A stretch of DNA of 25,536 nucleotides. It comes from JBMNSK01 sp050945155 (GTDB lineage: Bacteria > Actinomycetota > Coriobacteriia > Coriobacteriales > Eggerthellaceae). The stretch is taken from assembly GCA_050945155.1 (NCBI GenBank), contig JBMNSK010000019.1, positions 1 to 25,536 of the forward strand, read 5' to 3'. Below are positions 8,982 to 17,140 of this stretch, one piece after another; position 1 is the first letter of the stretch; every line of letters starts with the position of its first letter. The notes below the pieces were generated by a model. That model was given only the letters and a program-made list of their open reading frames with translations, did not search any database and was not told the origin of the DNA. The position numbers were made by a program, and so were the translations under genes.

Positions 8982-9114
8982 AGCAGCTAGCGTCTTGCGA
9001 GCGGTATAGCATCTTATGGCTGATATATCTTCTTTCCACTGATAGATTTTCTTGCGCCTGATAGATTTTCTTGCGCCTGACAAGGTTTCTTGCGCTTGAT
9101 ACGCCTTCTTATAT
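8982..9114. repeat. 19-bp tandem repeat array between atpC and dnaE
   Basis: Consecutive units of exactly 19 bases: 9020-9038, 9039-9057, 9058-9076, 9077-9095 and 9096-9114. Units two and three are identical (CTGATAGATTTTCTTGCGC), the fourth differs at the centre, and the first and last are more diverged. Two further units in register, 8982-9000 and 9001-9019, keep only parts (for example TCTTGCG) and are uncertain. The array has no spacers, so it is not a CRISPR array. It lies between the ATP synthase terminator and the likely dnaE promoter. Confidence 0.8.
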
Positions 9115-9149
9115 ATGAAAGAGCCCGTAGCTTGAAAAGCTACGGGCTC
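9111..9149 (-). terminator. Terminator of the ATP synthase operon
   Basis: A perfect 13-bp inverted repeat with a 3-base loop at 9121-9149 (GAGCCCGTAGCTT arms), 27 bases after the atpC stop. On the minus strand it is followed by TTTCATATAT, a moderate U tract. Confidence 0.85.
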
Positions 9150-9175
9150 CTATTTCAAATGGATATGAGTGGAGA

Positions 9176-9601
9176 TTACGCTTGAACGTTCTCCAAAATG
9201 AGCTGCTTAAATGCAAGCTCTTCTTTACGTTCGGAGAGCAGCGCCTCGTCAGTTGCTTCTTTGCCCCCCTCAAGTTCCTCAATTTGAGCGCTGAGGGTGT
9301 CTATCTGCTCACGCAAAGCATCGACATCCACCGTATCAAGGTCGACACCGCGATTCGCCAACACGGAAAGCTTGTTGTCAACGAACTGGGTAAACCCGGT
9401 ATAGGTGGCATAGCGCTTGCGCTCATTTCCGGCCTCATCAAGCCAAAGCGTCAAAACACCTGGTTTATTCGTACCTACAATCATCTCATGGCCAGCCATG
9501 ACGCCGTACTCACCTTCGGCGCCTGGTATATGTGCATAGCCAATCTCACCTTCAAAGAGTTGAGAAGTTGGTGTAGCTACTTCGCACTCAAATTTAGGCA
9601 T
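9176..9601 (-). CDS. atpC: F1Fo ATP synthase subunit epsilon
   Basis: A 141-residue epsilon subunit: an N-terminal beta-sandwich (FECEVATPTSQLFEGEIGYAHIPGAEGEYG, split here by its conserved GAEGEYGVM motif at about 28-36) and a C-terminal two-helix region rich in E/K/A (about residues 90-141) that acts as the regulatory hairpin in homologues. Epsilon sits with gamma on the central stalk and can inhibit ATP hydrolysis. It is the last gene of the operon and its ATG overlaps the end of atpD by 8 bases; a strong hairpin follows the stop. Confidence 0.96.
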   Translation of the reverse strand: MPKFECEVATPTSQLFEGEIGYAHIPGAEGEYGVMAGHEMIVGTNKPGVLTLWLDEAGNERKRYATYTGFTQFVDNKLSVLANRGVDLDTVDVDALREQIDTLSAQIEELEGGKEATDEALLSERKEELAFKQLILENVQA

Positions 9602-11051
9602 TAGACTTTTCCTTCATCTCTTCGTATGCTGCACGAACATCCTCGATAGTGCCCGTCATATGGAAGCACTGCTCGGGAATCTCGTCGCATTCGCCGTCAA
9701 GGATTGCGGCGAAGGAACGTACGGTATCCTCCATCTTGACGTACTTACCTGGCTGACCAGTAAACTGCTCAGCTACGTGGAAGCACTGACCCAAGAACTG
9801 CTGTGCCTTACGGGCACGGCTTACAGTAAGCTTCTGTTCTTCAGAAAGCTCGTCCATACCGATGATGGCGATGATGTCTTGAAGGTCCTTGTAGTTCTGC
9901 AGCAACTGCTGAATGCCAACAGCTACGCGGTAGTGCTCTTCACCAACGACCTGTGGGTCGAGTGCGCGTGAAGTGGACTCCAGCGGGTCAACAGCAGGAT
10001 AGATGCCAAGCTCAGCAATAGAACGAGAAAGAACTGTCTTAGCATCCAAGTGGGTAAACGTCGTTGCAGGAGCAGGGTCGGTCAAGTCGTCAGCAGGTAC
10101 GTAAATAGCCTGTACTGACGTAATGGAACCGGTGGTAGTGGAGGTAATGCGCTCTTGCAAGTCGCCCATCTCAGTAGCAAGCGTCGGCTGATAACCTACA
10201 GCAGAAGGCATACGGCCGAGCAGAGCGGATACCTCAGAACCTGCCTGGGTGAAACGGAAGATGTTGTCAATGAAGAGCAACACGTCCTGGCCCTGGTCAC
10301 GGAAGTACTCAGCTTCGGTCAAACCAGCAAGGCCTACACGCAGACGAGCTCCCGGAGGCTCATTCATCTGACCATAAACAAGGCAGGTCTTGTTGATAAC
10401 GCCGGACTCGCTCATTTCCAGGTAGAGGTCTGTACCCTCACGAGTACGCTCACCTACACCGGTGAATACCGAAGTACCACCGTGCTCCTGAGCAAGGTTG
10501 TTGATGAGTTCCTGAATAATAACGGTTTTGCCTACACCAGCGCCGCCGAAAAGACCCGTTTTACCACCACGAACGAAGGGCTCGATAAGGTCAATAGCTT
10601 TAATACCCGTCTCGAAAATCTCCGTGTTGGTTGTGAGTTCATCGTATGCTGGTGCCGGACGGTGAATAGGCATGTAGCCTTCTACCTCAGGCATCGGTTT
10701 TTCGTCTACAGGCTGACCCATAACGTTCCAAATACGACCGAGGGTCTGGTTGCCTACTGGCATCATAATGGGATGGCCCGTATCCTGAGCTTCCAAGCCA
10801 CGAACCAAACCATCGGTTGAGTCCATAGCTACGGTACGTACCAGGTTGCCTGGCATATGTGCCTCGACCTCTAGGACCAGGTGAATCTTACCGGCCAAGG
10901 TCTCTGCATCAACGGTGAGTGCGTTGTAAATTTCCGGCAGTTGATCCGGCGGAAACTCGAGGTCTACAACAGGGCCGACAACACGGACAATTCGCCCCGT
11001 CGTGCCTTTACTGGCCTCAAGCTCCTCTTTAGTAAGCATTAATTCAGTCAT
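9594..11051 (-). CDS. atpD: F1Fo ATP synthase subunit beta
   Basis: The catalytic F1 subunit, 485 residues. The Walker A motif GGAGVGKT is at 169-176, the catalytic glutamate lies in GERTREG at 200-206, Walker B is at VLLFIDNIF, and DELSEEQ at 400-406 is the conserved C-terminal motif that contacts gamma and epsilon. It makes ATP from ADP and phosphate as gamma rotates. The N-terminus carries about 16 extra residues before GRIVRVVGPVVD. The ATG follows directly on the atpG TAA, and GGAGG inside the end of atpG serves as its ribosome site, so the two are coupled. Confidence 0.98.
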   Translation of the reverse strand: MTELMLTKEELEASKGTTGRIVRVVGPVVDLEFPPDQLPEIYNALTVDAETLAGKIHLVLEVEAHMPGNLVRTVAMDSTDGLVRGLEAQDTGHPIMMPVGNQTLGRIWNVMGQPVDEKPMPEVEGYMPIHRPAPAYDELTTNTEIFETGIKAIDLIEPFVRGGKTGLFGGAGVGKTVIIQELINNLAQEHGGTSVFTGVGERTREGTDLYLEMSESGVINKTCLVYGQMNEPPGARLRVGLAGLTEAEYFRDQGQDVLLFIDNIFRFTQAGSEVSALLGRMPSAVGYQPTLATEMGDLQERITSTTTGSITSVQAIYVPADDLTDPAPATTFTHLDAKTVLSRSIAELGIYPAVDPLESTSRALDPQVVGEEHYRVAVGIQQLLQNYKDLQDIIAIIGMDELSEEQKLTVSRARKAQQFLGQCFHVAEQFTGQPGKYVKMEDTVRSFAAILDGECDEIPEQCFHMTGTIEDVRAAYEEMKEKSNA

Positions 11052-11969
11052 TTAGTCCTCCATAACCGCGGCGCCACCAACGATTTCGGTAATCTCGGTG
11101 GTAATTGCGCCCTGACGAGCACGGTTATATAGTCTGGTTAAGTTCTCGGACATTTCTTCGGCATTATCGGTTGCCGACTGCATGGCCGTACGACGAGCAC
11201 CTTGCTCTGCGGCCGCCGAGTCAATAAGTGCGAAGTACACGGCATTGCGCACGTAAGCTTCCAGCAAATCATGCATTACCTCTTGAGGTTCAGGCTCAAA
11301 GTCCACGTCGCCGTAGAGCTTTTCACCCTCTTCTTCACTTGGTTCTTCTTTATCGACTTTCAAGCCGATAAGTTCAGAAAACTCTTGGTTGGTAATGGGC
11401 AAAACCTGCTGTTCAATCAAACGCTGCTCAGCATTGTTCTTCGCATGGTTAAAGATAACGTAGACCTCATCGAAGTCGCCGTTACGATAACCTTCCGTGA
11501 GATAGTGGGTAATCTGTGCCGCCTCTTCCGTGGTCGGGTCAGCGGAAAGATCCTTGAACTGCATCACGGGCTCGATATTGCGATACGTGAAATAACCACC
11601 TGCTTTTTTACCACAGGCAATAATCTCAGCTTCCGCCCCTTCGCGCTTCTTCTCGTTCATGAGCTTAGTGGTGGCACGAAGCGTATTGCTGTTAAAGCCA
11701 CCAGCAAGTCCACGGTCGGAAACCACTACCACGATGAGTACCTTTTTAACCTCATCGTGAGGAATGAGCAGGTCGTCCGCATCTTTCGGCGCATGAGGCG
11801 AAACGCTCACAAGCATGTCTGAAATCGCATTAGCCCAAGGCTGCGCATCAAGCATACGATTCGTAGCCCGACGAATCTTTGCAGCAGCAACCATTTCCAT
11901 GGTACGCGTAATCTGCTTCGTAGATTCTACGGAGTTAATGCGTCGTTTTATGTTGTGAAGGTTTGCCAT
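11052..11969 (-). CDS. atpG: F1Fo ATP synthase subunit gamma
   Basis: The rotating central-stalk subunit, 305 residues. The N-terminal helix has the family pattern NIKRRINSVESTKQITRTME, and the C-terminal helix ends with ARQGAITTEITEIVGGA. Between them, residues 207-224 form an acidic insert (EEPSEEEGEKLYGDVDFE) that makes the protein slightly longer than the usual 285-295. The start ATG at 11969 follows GGCGG at 9 bases, 15 bases after the atpA stop. Confidence 0.97.
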   Translation of the reverse strand: MANLHNIKRRINSVESTKQITRTMEMVAAAKIRRATNRMLDAQPWANAISDMLVSVSPHAPKDADDLLIPHDEVKKVLIVVVVSDRGLAGGFNSNTLRATTKLMNEKKREGAEAEIIACGKKAGGYFTYRNIEPVMQFKDLSADPTTEEAAQITHYLTEGYRNGDFDEVYVIFNHAKNNAEQRLIEQQVLPITNQEFSELIGLKVDKEEPSEEEGEKLYGDVDFEPEPQEVMHDLLEAYVRNAVYFALIDSAAAEQGARRTAMQSATDNAEEMSENLTRLYNRARQGAITTEITEIVGGAAVMED

Positions 11970-11984
11970 AACTTAAAACCGCCT

Positions 11985-13550
11985 TTAGGCCGACACTTGG
12001 AACTGGGACTTAAAGGTCTCAATTGCCTTGTTAAGCTCTTCCTTGGTTTCATCAAGAAGCTTCTTTTCCTTGTTGATACTTTCATTGATGCCGGGGTTGG
12101 CAGCATGAATGTAATCAAGAAGCTCTGAGCGGAAACGAACAACATCTTCCAGCGGAATGTCATCCAGATAGCCCTGGCCACCTGCATAAATAGCGATAGT
12201 CTGGTCGGCAACAGGCATGGGGTTATAACGACCCTGCTTCAAAAGTTCGGTCATATGAGAGCCGCGGTTAAGCTGGTCTTGCGTTGCTTTGTCGAGGTCG
12301 GAACCAAACTGGGTAAAGGCCTCAACCTCACGATAAGACGCAAGGTCCAAACGAAGCGTACCTGCAACAGACTTCATAGCTTTAATCTGAGCAGAACCAC
12401 CTACGCGGGAAACCGAAAGACCTACGTTAATAGCGGGACGCTGACCCTGGAAGAACATGTCCGTTGACAGGAAGATCTGACCGTCGGTAATAGAAATTAC
12501 GTTGGTCGGAATGTAAGCGGACAAGTCGCCAGCCTGCGTCTCGATAAGCGGCAGAGCGGTCATAGAACCGGCACCCCACTCATCGGACATTTTCACAGCA
12601 CGCTCGAGCAAACGAGAATGCAGGTAGAAAATATCGCCTGGATAAGCTTCACGTCCTGGCGGGCGGCGAAGGGTCAGAGACATCTGACGATAAGCAACTG
12701 CCTGCTTGGACAGGTCATCATAGATAATAAGAACGTGACGGCCTGGATTTTCAGGACCGGCAGGTTCACCGTTTTCTCCGTTGTATACGAAGTGCTCGCC
12801 CATTGCAGCGCCAGCCATAGGAGCGATGTACTGCAACGGTGCAGAGTCAGAAGCGGTAGCGGAAACGATAATGGTGTAATCCAAGGCGCCATAACGCTCG
12901 AGGGTCTCACCTACGGTAGCTACCGTAGAAGCTTTCTGACCAATTGCAACATAGATACAAATCATGTTCTCATTTTTCTGATTAATGATGGTATCGATTG
13001 CAATAGCGGTCTTACCAGTTTCACGGTCGCCAATAATAAGCTCACGCTGACCACGTCCGATAGGAATCATGGAGTCGATAGCCAAGATACCGGTCTGTAC
13101 CGGCTCATGAACCGGCTGACGATTAATAACGCCAGGAGCCTTAAACTCGATAGGACGGGTTGCCTTCGTTTCAATAGGACCCTTGCCATCAATAGGCATA
13201 CCCAATGGATTTACTACGCGACCAAGCATGCCTTCGCCGGTAGGTACCTCCATAATACGACCGGTGGTGTGCACCTTGTCGTTTTCCTTAATAGCGGTGA
13301 CATCACCCAGGAGTACGGCACCAACCTCATCTTCCTCGAGGTTTTGGGCCAAGCCATAAACAGTTTGACCATTCTCGCCGGTGAACTCCAGCAACTCACC
13401 TTCCATGGCGCTCTTAAGGCCGTCAACGCGCGCAATACCGTCGCCAACCTGGATAACCGTGCCGGTTTCCCGTGAGTCAACGCCGACTTCTAAGGCGTCC
13501 AACTGCTTACGCAGAGCTTCGTCAATAGACTGTGCGGTGATTTCAGTCAC
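11985..13550 (-). CDS. atpA: F1Fo ATP synthase subunit alpha
   Basis: The non-catalytic nucleotide-binding F1 subunit, 521 residues. Walker A GDRETGKT is at 174-181 and the beta-barrel begins at GTVIQVGDGIARVDG (30-44). The three alpha subunits alternate with beta and complete the catalytic sites. The start is a GTG at 13548-13550 that shares one base with the atpH stop (TAGTG), with GGAGGTG 7 bases upstream; the downstream sequence MTEITAQSIDEALRK fits the family N-terminus. Confidence 0.98.
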   Translation of the reverse strand: MTEITAQSIDEALRKQLDALEVGVDSRETGTVIQVGDGIARVDGLKSAMEGELLEFTGENGQTVYGLAQNLEEDEVGAVLLGDVTAIKENDKVHTTGRIMEVPTGEGMLGRVVNPLGMPIDGKGPIETKATRPIEFKAPGVINRQPVHEPVQTGILAIDSMIPIGRGQRELIIGDRETGKTAIAIDTIINQKNENMICIYVAIGQKASTVATVGETLERYGALDYTIIVSATASDSAPLQYIAPMAGAAMGEHFVYNGENGEPAGPENPGRHVLIIYDDLSKQAVAYRQMSLTLRRPPGREAYPGDIFYLHSRLLERAVKMSDEWGAGSMTALPLIETQAGDLSAYIPTNVISITDGQIFLSTDMFFQGQRPAINVGLSVSRVGGSAQIKAMKSVAGTLRLDLASYREVEAFTQFGSDLDKATQDQLNRGSHMTELLKQGRYNPMPVADQTIAIYAGGQGYLDDIPLEDVVRFRSELLDYIHAANPGINESINKEKKLLDETKEELNKAIETFKSQFQVSA

Positions 13551-14128
13551 TACTTTTCACCTCCGTCTGCTGTTTGTTTGAGCGCGTGACGCGCGTTCTC
13601 AAGCTGGGAAAATACGGATCCGTCGATGCGTTCGCCACGCGCGCTCATGATGATGCCAGCCAGAATGCTTTCATCAATCCGCTCGGACAGAACTACGTTC
13701 ATCCCTAACTCTCTCTTAGCTTTTTCCTTAATAAGTTCACGCAGATGATCATCAAGCGGAACCACGGTTGTGACCTCGACTACGCAAAGATTCATCTCAG
13801 ATGCGAGTAAATCTTCGTAGCGGTCCCAAACACGCGGGAGAAGGTCAATGTCGGTACGCTCTGCCATAACCACAAGAACCTCAACGAGCGCGGGATTGCA
13901 GTCTGGGAATACATTGCGGACAACGCTTGCGCGCTGTTCTGCTGTATACGTCTTATCTTTAAGAGCGCCTGCCAAGGCTACACTTTCGCGCATTGCGGCG
14001 ATGATTTCTTGAGCCTGCCTGCGTACCTCTAAAACGCTCTCTTCCCCGCCTTCTTCATTGGCGGCGTCAAACAGCGCTTTCGCGTAAACAACTGCCTTCT
14101 CTTTGAGTACAAGACGATTAGTTGGCAT
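13550..14128 (-). CDS. atpH: F1Fo ATP synthase subunit delta
   Basis: A 192-residue peripheral-stalk subunit (OSCP type) that joins subunit b to the top of the alpha-beta hexamer. Sequence conservation is low, as usual, but the N-terminal AVVYAKALFDAANEEG and the C-terminal SERIDESILAGIIMSARGERIDGS are typical. The ATG overlaps the end of atpF by 11 bases and the stop overlaps the atpA start by one base, so translation of the three is probably coupled. Confidence 0.95.
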   Translation of the reverse strand: MPTNRLVLKEKAVVYAKALFDAANEEGGEESVLEVRRQAQEIIAAMRESVALAGALKDKTYTAEQRASVVRNVFPDCNPALVEVLVVMAERTDIDLLPRVWDRYEDLLASEMNLCVVEVTTVVPLDDHLRELIKEKAKRELGMNVVLSERIDESILAGIIMSARGERIDGSVFSQLENARHALKQTADGGEK

Positions 14129-14735
14129 TGAAACTACCCGCCTCGCTTATATAGTGCTCAATAATCTTTCGGTGCTCTTCGTCGCTCAAATCGGTAGCCA
14201 CCAAGCGCGAAGCAACATCGATAGAGAGGTCTGCAACAGAACCCTGAAGTTCTGCGATAGCAGCCTTCTTCTCCACTTCGATAGCTGCACGTGCTTTGGC
14301 AATCATGGCCTCAGATTCAGCTTGAGCCTGAGCGGTAATATCCGCCCGTGCCTTCTCGCCGGTCTGCTTCGCATCAGCAATAATCTGAGCTGCCTGAGTC
14401 TTTGCATCCTCGAGTTGAGCTTTGTACTCTGCCAAAACACGCTCGCTTTCCTGACGAGCTTCTTCTGACTTTTCCAATGCCTCTTTAATGGTGGTCTCAC
14501 GCTTGACAAGAACTCTGTCAAAAGCTGGCCAACCAAACTTCGCAAGGATGAAAACAAGAATCAGGAACGCCACCAACATAGGAATAAATTCATCCATCTG
14601 CGGCAAGATGGCGTTAATACCCGAGGTTTCCCTCTCCGCAGCAAATGCATAGGCAGGGAGCGCGAAAGCCACGCTTGATGCAAGCGCTACCAAAGCGCCT
14701 GTACGAGCAATGAACTTTTTCAGCTGTGCTTTCAC
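14118..14735 (-). CDS. atpF: F1Fo ATP synthase subunit b with signal-peptide-like N-terminus
   Basis: A 205-residue peripheral-stalk subunit. The usual b layout is present: a membrane helix at about 49-67 (FIPMLVAFLILVFILAKFG) and then a long charged coiled coil. In front of it is an extra N-terminal segment: lysine/arginine-rich start, a hydrophobic stretch at 12-28 and AYAFA at 29-33 that looks like a signal peptidase site. So the mature protein may begin outside the membrane and cross it once. The start is a GTG at 14735 with GGAGG 7 bases upstream. Ordinary b subunits of 155-180 residues lack the extra segment. Confidence 0.95.
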   Translation of the reverse strand: MKAQLKKFIARTGALVALASSVAFALPAYAFAAERETSGINAILPQMDEFIPMLVAFLILVFILAKFGWPAFDRVLVKRETTIKEALEKSEEARQESERVLAEYKAQLEDAKTQAAQIIADAKQTGEKARADITAQAQAESEAMIAKARAAIEVEKKAAIAELQGSVADLSIDVASRLVATDLSDEEHRKIIEHYISEAGSFNAN

Positions 14736-14778
14736 TACGTAACCTCCTTCTTTAGGCTTGCCTAGATACGTGCATGCC

Positions 14779-14997
14779 CTAAAGGATGAAGGTTAGTACG
14801 AAGCCGATAAGTGCAAGAGCTTCAGCAAGTGCTGCGCCGATGATGAAGTCGGTGAACAGACGGCCTGCCATCTCTGGCTGACGAGCGGTACCAACGCAGC
14901 AGCCGTAGCAAGCAATACCAATGCCGATGCCAGGGCCAATTGCGCCAAGGCCATAGCCGACGACCTTCATGGCTGAGATAACGATTGTCATATCCAC
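14779..14997 (-). CDS. atpE: F1Fo ATP synthase subunit c
   Basis: A 72-residue hairpin of two membrane helices that forms the rotor ring. The first helix is glycine-rich (GAIGPGIGIGIA), the loop is ARQPE at 38-42 and the ion-binding carboxylate is E59 in ALAEALALIGF. The residue after E59 is alanine where sodium-binding rings usually have serine or threonine, so protons are the likely coupling ion. Cysteines at 30, 33 and 34 in the first helix are unusual. I chose GTG at 14997 because AAAGGAGG lies 8 bases upstream; an ATG two codons on (14991) is the alternative and gives 70 residues. Confidence 0.95.
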   Translation of the reverse strand: MDMTIVISAMKVVGYGLGAIGPGIGIGIACYGCCVGTARQPEMAGRLFTDFIIGAALAEALALIGFVLTFIL

Positions 14998-15096
14998 TTG
15001 TGTTTCCTCCTTTAGAGAAACGGATGAGGGAACCACCCTACACCCTTCGTTCTATATACCTACCGGCCTCCTTCGCCGGAAAGTACCCAACAAAAA

Positions 15097-15906
15097 TTAG
15101 TGTGCCTCACTTGTTGCCAAGCCGATGTAAACAGCGGAGAGAATCGCGAATACGTATGCCTGTAAGAATGCAACCAGGCATTCAAGCGCATACATTGCGA
15201 TAAGAAGGAGCATCCAGGCGATAGGCGGCAAACCAAACAAGATGTTGCCCGTCTGGATGGTGGCAATTAAGAAGACACTGGTCATGAGTGAGAAGATGCC
15301 CAAAACCATGTGGCCTGCAAACATGTTTCCGTAAAGTCGAACTGCCAAGGTAAGCCAACGCAGAACGAGGGAAATCAGTTCGAAGAACCAGATGATTGGC
15401 ACCATAACCACGGGAAGACCTTTTGGTGCGATGGACTTGATATAGCCCCAACCGCCGCGCGCCTTCACGCCTTGCCAATTGAAATAGAAGAAAGAAACCG
15501 TTGAAAGAGCCCAGGTGACACTTAAAGTTCCCGTTGGAGTTTTGAATCCAGGAATCAAACCGATGAAGTTTGAAATGAGAATAAAGAAGAAGAGAGTCTC
15601 GATGAGAGGCATATGCTTCTCGTAGCCTTTGCCGATGGCATTTTCGCCCATGTTACGGCGAATTGCGGTGTAACCGTATTCCATCATGTTGGCAAATTTG
15701 CCAGTTGGAACTAGCTTTGCTTGTTTACCAGCAACAAGCACAACAACCATAGTGAGCACTACGCAGATAACCATCCATACGATGTACTGCGTAACCCCAC
15801 TCGACCCGATACTAAACACATACTGAGGATCAAACGAATGCTGTAGTTCCTCCAGCGGCGTAAGTCCTCCAGCACCGGGCGTTTGGAGCATTTCTAGCGG
15901 GTCCAC
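15097..15906 (-). CDS. atpB: F1Fo ATP synthase subunit a
   Basis: The stator channel subunit, 269 residues with about six membrane helices. The essential arginine is R190 in LAVRLYGNMFAGHMVL, and SNFIGLIPG at about 112-120 is the other family motif. It provides the two half-channels for ions next to the c ring. The start is GTG at 15906 with GGGAGG 7 bases upstream, and it follows the small membrane protein gene by 12 bases. Confidence 0.97.
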   Translation of the reverse strand: MDPLEMLQTPGAGGLTPLEELQHSFDPQYVFSIGSSGVTQYIVWMVICVVLTMVVVLVAGKQAKLVPTGKFANMMEYGYTAIRRNMGENAIGKGYEKHMPLIETLFFFILISNFIGLIPGFKTPTGTLSVTWALSTVSFFYFNWQGVKARGGWGYIKSIAPKGLPVVMVPIIWFFELISLVLRWLTLAVRLYGNMFAGHMVLGIFSLMTSVFLIATIQTGNILFGLPPIAWMLLLIAMYALECLVAFLQAYVFAILSAVYIGLATSEAH

Positions 15907-15918
15907 GCAAATTCCTCC

Positions 15919-16215
15919 CTAGTCCTGCTTGCTCCTAAACCGTACAAGTCCTACGACCACGGCAGTAATCGCCAAAGTCAAGCCCTCTGCAATAACAAAA
16001 GGTATTGCGTAAGGTTTCGCCACCACAACACAAATGACGGTGAATGCGATTAATAGGACGGTTGAACCTGCAACTGCAGCCAATAAAGGCCCAAGATAGC
16101 CAACTGCAGACTGCCGAACCCCAAGGGTCCTTGCACGGAGAAGAGCTCTGTATAGAGGGAGGAAGCTTACTGCCCCGGCAAGAATGCCTAAAACGATTAC
16201 GAGAGCAATTTCCAT
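15919..16215 (-). CDS. Small membrane protein heading the atp operon (AtpI-position)
   Basis: A 98-residue protein with three hydrophobic segments (about 3-24, 40-63 and 69-90) and a basic end. Position alone suggests an AtpI-like role: AtpI proteins at the head of atp operons help assemble the c ring or handle magnesium. I see no sequence motif that proves homology to AtpI. ATG 16215 has GAGG 5 bases upstream, and the gene is 12 bases before atpB. Confidence 0.72.
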   Translation of the reverse strand: MEIALVIVLGILAGAVSFLPLYRALLRARTLGVRQSAVGYLGPLLAAVAGSTVLLIAFTVICVVVAKPYAIPFVIAEGLTLAITAVVVGLVRFRSKQD

Positions 16216-16275
16216 TACTTCCTCAAACTATATAAGTCTCTTCTTTGAGCATTACGCACCTAACACATGAAGGAT

Positions 16276-16303
16276 ATGATAACAAAATTCAACCCAAGGT
16301 TAA
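16276..16303 (-). promoter_or_regulatory. Likely promoter of the ATP synthase operon
   Basis: On the minus strand TTAACC (16298-16303), a 16-base spacer and TGTTATCAT with -10 TATCAT (16276-16281) as an extended -10. It lies about 60 bases upstream of the first atp gene, in the 178-base gap after upp. No clear terminator for upp is seen in that gap. Confidence 0.5.
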
Positions 16304-16393
16304 GAAAAAAAGTGAGATTCGTTTCTTTTCGCGATTGAAAAATCCGCCAAAGCAAGTGAAAAAACTAGCGATTTTCCCCTTACTTTCTTCGGC

Positions 16394-17038
16394 TTAAAGC
16401 GTGCCGAAAATCCTATCTCCCGCATCACCTAAGCCAGGAATAATATAGGCGTCATCGTTAAGACCATCATCAATTGCGCAGGTAAAGATACGAATATCTT
16501 TGTCAGCTTTGAGAACTTCTTCAATTCCGTACGGGGCAGCCACAAGCACCATAAGCTTGATATTTTTCACGCCAAGCTCGCGTAGATATTCAATCGCCGC
16601 GGTTGCAGAGCCACCTGTTGCAAGCATGGGGTCAACAACGATAACGTCGCGATCCGCGATGTCTTTTGGCATCTTGGCATAGTATTCAACCGGTTTGCGC
16701 GTTACTTCATCACGATACATGCCGAGATGCCCGATGCGTGCATCGGGGATAAGCTCAAGCATGCCATCGACCATACCCAGACCTGCACGAAGAATAGGAA
16801 CAAGCGCCACTTTTCTCGCAAGTTCCTCGCCAGTCATGGGGCAAAGAGGTGTATTTATTTCTTTGTTACGGAGGGGAAGGTCTTGGGTTGCTTCATAGCC
16901 CTCAAACAGCGTGAGTTCACGAACCAGTTCGCGAAAGTCCTTCGAAGGCGTGTCCTTATCCCTCATAATTGTGAGCTTGTGCATAACCAATGGGTGATTA
17001 ACAAGAACTACCCTACCCTCGAATTTTTCTACTGTCAT
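16394..17038 (-). CDS. upp: Uracil phosphoribosyltransferase
   Basis: Salvages uracil with PRPP to UMP. The product is 214 residues; the PRPP-binding loop DPMLATGGS is at 136-144 and ILRAGLGM lies near 82-89. The C-terminal region (YIIPGLGDAGDRIFGT) that binds uracil is complete. I chose ATG 17038 since AAAGG lies about 6 bases upstream and homologues begin near here; an in-frame TTG six codons earlier is less likely. It lies 103 bases downstream of glyA and after a strong terminator, with no obvious promoter of its own. Confidence 0.96.
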   Translation of the reverse strand: MTVEKFEGRVVLVNHPLVMHKLTIMRDKDTPSKDFRELVRELTLFEGYEATQDLPLRNKEINTPLCPMTGEELARKVALVPILRAGLGMVDGMLELIPDARIGHLGMYRDEVTRKPVEYYAKMPKDIADRDVIVVDPMLATGGSATAAIEYLRELGVKNIKLMVLVAAPYGIEEVLKADKDIRIFTCAIDDGLNDDAYIIPGLGDAGDRIFGTL

Positions 17039-17067
17039 ACCAGGCCTTTCTTTCAAAAGAAACGGAG

Positions 17068-17104
17068 AAAAAACTCGGTCCGCAGCTTCAAACCACGGAC
17101 CGAG
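17068..17104 (-). terminator. Terminator after glyA
   Basis: A perfect 9-bp stem (CTCGGTCCG arms, 17074-17082 and 17096-17104) with a 13-base loop, followed on the minus strand by TTTTTT (17068-17073). It ends only about 30 bases before the upp start codon. Confidence 0.88.
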
Positions 17105-17140
17105 ACAAGTTTTTAGAAAACCTTACCGCGCAATGCTCTC

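Noticed and set aside
8982..9114. CRISPR array
   Set aside because: Units are 19 bases and directly contiguous without unique spacers, and no cas gene is in the window.
10155..10820. Plus-strand open frame of 221 codons opposite atpD, and a similar one opposite atpG (11202-11822)
   Set aside because: Both are antisense to clear ATP synthase genes and lack protein-like features or ribosome sites.
12618..13475. Long plus-strand open frame of 285 codons opposite atpA
   Set aside because: It is fully antisense to a certain atpA with all motifs, and its translation has no recognisable domain. Long antisense frames are expected opposite conserved genes.
15182..15478. Minus-strand open frame of 98 codons inside atpB
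   Set aside because: It is an alternative frame of the certain atpB gene and has arginine-rich, shadow-like composition.
16300..16393. Terminator after upp
   Set aside because: Only an imperfect pairing of AAAATCGC with GCGGATTTT could be found, with a bulge and a large loop; not convincing enough to annotate.
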